Shown here: one piece after another, positions 55,060-55,758 of the stretch
Layout of the letters: each line of letters begins with the position of its first letter
How positions within the stretch are numbered: the stretch's first letter is position 1
Assembly: GCA_023460315.1 (NCBI GenBank)
Contig: JAEWQO010000017.1
Coordinates: forward strand, 1 to 55,758
Direction: 5' to 3'
Source: Actinomycetes bacterium
GTDB lineage: Bacteria; Actinomycetota; Coriobacteriia; Coriobacteriales; Eggerthellaceae
DNA: 55,758 nucleotides
Notes under the pieces: generated by a model
What the model saw: only the letters and a program-made list of their open reading frames with translations
What the model was told of the DNA's origin: nothing
Database searches by the model: none
Translations under genes and position numbers: made by a program

Positions 55060-55758
55060 ATACTATAAGGGCAGACTTGGTCTCCTCTAGAGTTCTAAGA
55101 CTGCTGATTGCAGCCTCGAGCTCTTCTTCTCTGTCTGTTACGGTTTGCTTCAATGTTTCAATTTGACTATTTAAATATATAATTGTCTCATTTAAGCTTT
55201 CATTTTCATCCTCTTCCGATCTGATTTTCTTTTCAAGTCCGGTAACTTCATCCTGCAAAGTACCGATATTAGTAGTTAAATTCGATATTTCAGATTCTAA
55301 TCCAGTTATCGTATTATGCAGTGAGAGATTATCCTCATTCGCAGTATTCAATTCATTCTGTAAACCGGAGATTTGCTCCGTTAAATCTTTAATTTGCTCC
55401 TCTATATCCGAATCATTTATCTGATTATTAACTGTTACATTAATGCTATCGGTTTTCTTTATTGATCCATTCAATTCTGTAATAACACAAACATAATTTC
55501 CCGAATCTTCTTCCTTTACTGCTGGTATTATAAAAATTGGTCTATTGGCATTATTTATGGGAACCCCTTCCTTCTCCCATTGGTAAGTCAAAGTACTGAT
55601 CTGGTCAAATGGTATCGCATCTACATACAATATACCCTGTGATCCTTTTCTGAATGTAACGGAACGCTCCGTCTGACTTAAAATTAATGGTTCGGCATTA
55701 TTAAAGCTGCTTGCTGTCCCGTCTTTAATTACGGCATACTTGATTTCACCTGTGGAAA
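55058..55758 (-). CDS. Ig-like plus coiled-coil protein, C-terminal part (runs off window)
   Basis: The frame stays open to the end of the window, so this is the C-terminal 233 residues of a longer protein; the TTG at 55630 has no ribosome site. An immunoglobulin-like domain is visible, with YQWEKEGVPI and the characteristic EEDSGNYVCVITE (Tyr-x-Cys) near its end. A coiled coil of about 115 residues follows, with heptads such as EEQIKDLTEQISGLQNEL and many Asn/Thr. The DNA is AT-rich compared with the element. Such proteins are often surface-exposed. It is probably host or cargo, not a transfer gene. Confidence 0.7.
   Translation of the reverse strand, partial: STGEIKYAVIKDGTASSFNNAEPLILSQTERSVTFRKGSQGILYVDAIPFDQISTLTYQWEKEGVPINNANRPIFIIPAVKEEDSGNYVCVITELNGSIKKTDSINVTVNNQINDSDIEEQIKDLTEQISGLQNELNTANEDNLSLHNTITGLESEISNLTTNIGTLQDEVTGLEKKIRSEEDENESLNETIIYLNSQIETLKQTVTDREEELEAAISSLRTLEETKSALIV

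Overview
The window comes from a low-to-mid GC Firmicute, most likely a gut Clostridia (Oscillospiraceae/Lachnospiraceae type). This rests on the AgrC/LytTR signalling genes, a surface protein with copper-amine-oxidase-like repeats, strong AGGAGG ribosome sites, and a large conjugative element of the Tn1549-like kind. No rRNA, tRNA, CRISPR array or insertion sequence was seen. All family names come from reading the translations; no database was searched.

Region 1 (1-6050) is comparatively AT-rich. On the minus strand lie a surface protein (1416-3410), two lipoproteins (854-1258, 244-810) and the start of a LemA-like gene that leaves the window. Divergently, on the plus strand, sit a Cro/C1-type regulator, a LytTR response regulator and an AgrC-like histidine kinase (3718-6050). 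A perfect 51-bp direct repeat lies upstream of both minus-strand transcription units. It holds two ATGAAACAT boxes 21 bp apart, the geometry of a LytTR binding site, so this looks like a self-contained signalling regulon.

Region 2 (about 6.2-55.0 kb) is a GC-richer conjugative element, almost entirely on the minus strand and read from right to left. It begins with ParA, ParB, a DUF3991/TOPRIM primase-like protein and a BRO/KilAC antirepressor. The mating apparatus follows: PcfB, VirD4 coupling protein, Maff2 pilin-like protein, VirB6-like protein, DUF3848-like protein, SpoVG-like protein, PrgI, VirB4, a coiled-coil protein, a two-domain M23+NlpC/P60 hydrolase, DUF4315, DUF4366 and topoisomerase III. 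Next comes a complete Gram-positive-style Tad/Flp pilus locus: CpaB, TadZ, TadA, TadB, TadC, five tandem pilins on an exact 311-bp period, two TadE-like pseudopilins, a CARDB surface protein and a prepilin peptidase. The leftmost part prepares the recipient and processes DNA: ArdC/YodL antirestriction protein, DUF3849 protein, a small transfer-assisting protein, a 3363-residue methylase/SNF2 helicase, MobC, an SLOG protein and a MOBP relaxase. A cluster of inverted repeats beyond the relaxase is a candidate oriT. No integrase or recombinase is in the window, so the true ends are not resolved.

Region 3 (55058-55758) is an AT-rich partial gene for an Ig-like plus coiled-coil protein, probably outside the element or cargo.

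The main novelty candidates are: a short KPS(I/V)L..L...K tail at the extreme C-terminus of about ten otherwise unrelated element proteins, possibly a shared translocation or docking signal; the near-identical DNA cassettes that carry this tail plus the next gene's ribosome site; the 311-bp pilin array with covarying intergenic hairpins; and the pairing of a Tad pilus with a conjugation machine.
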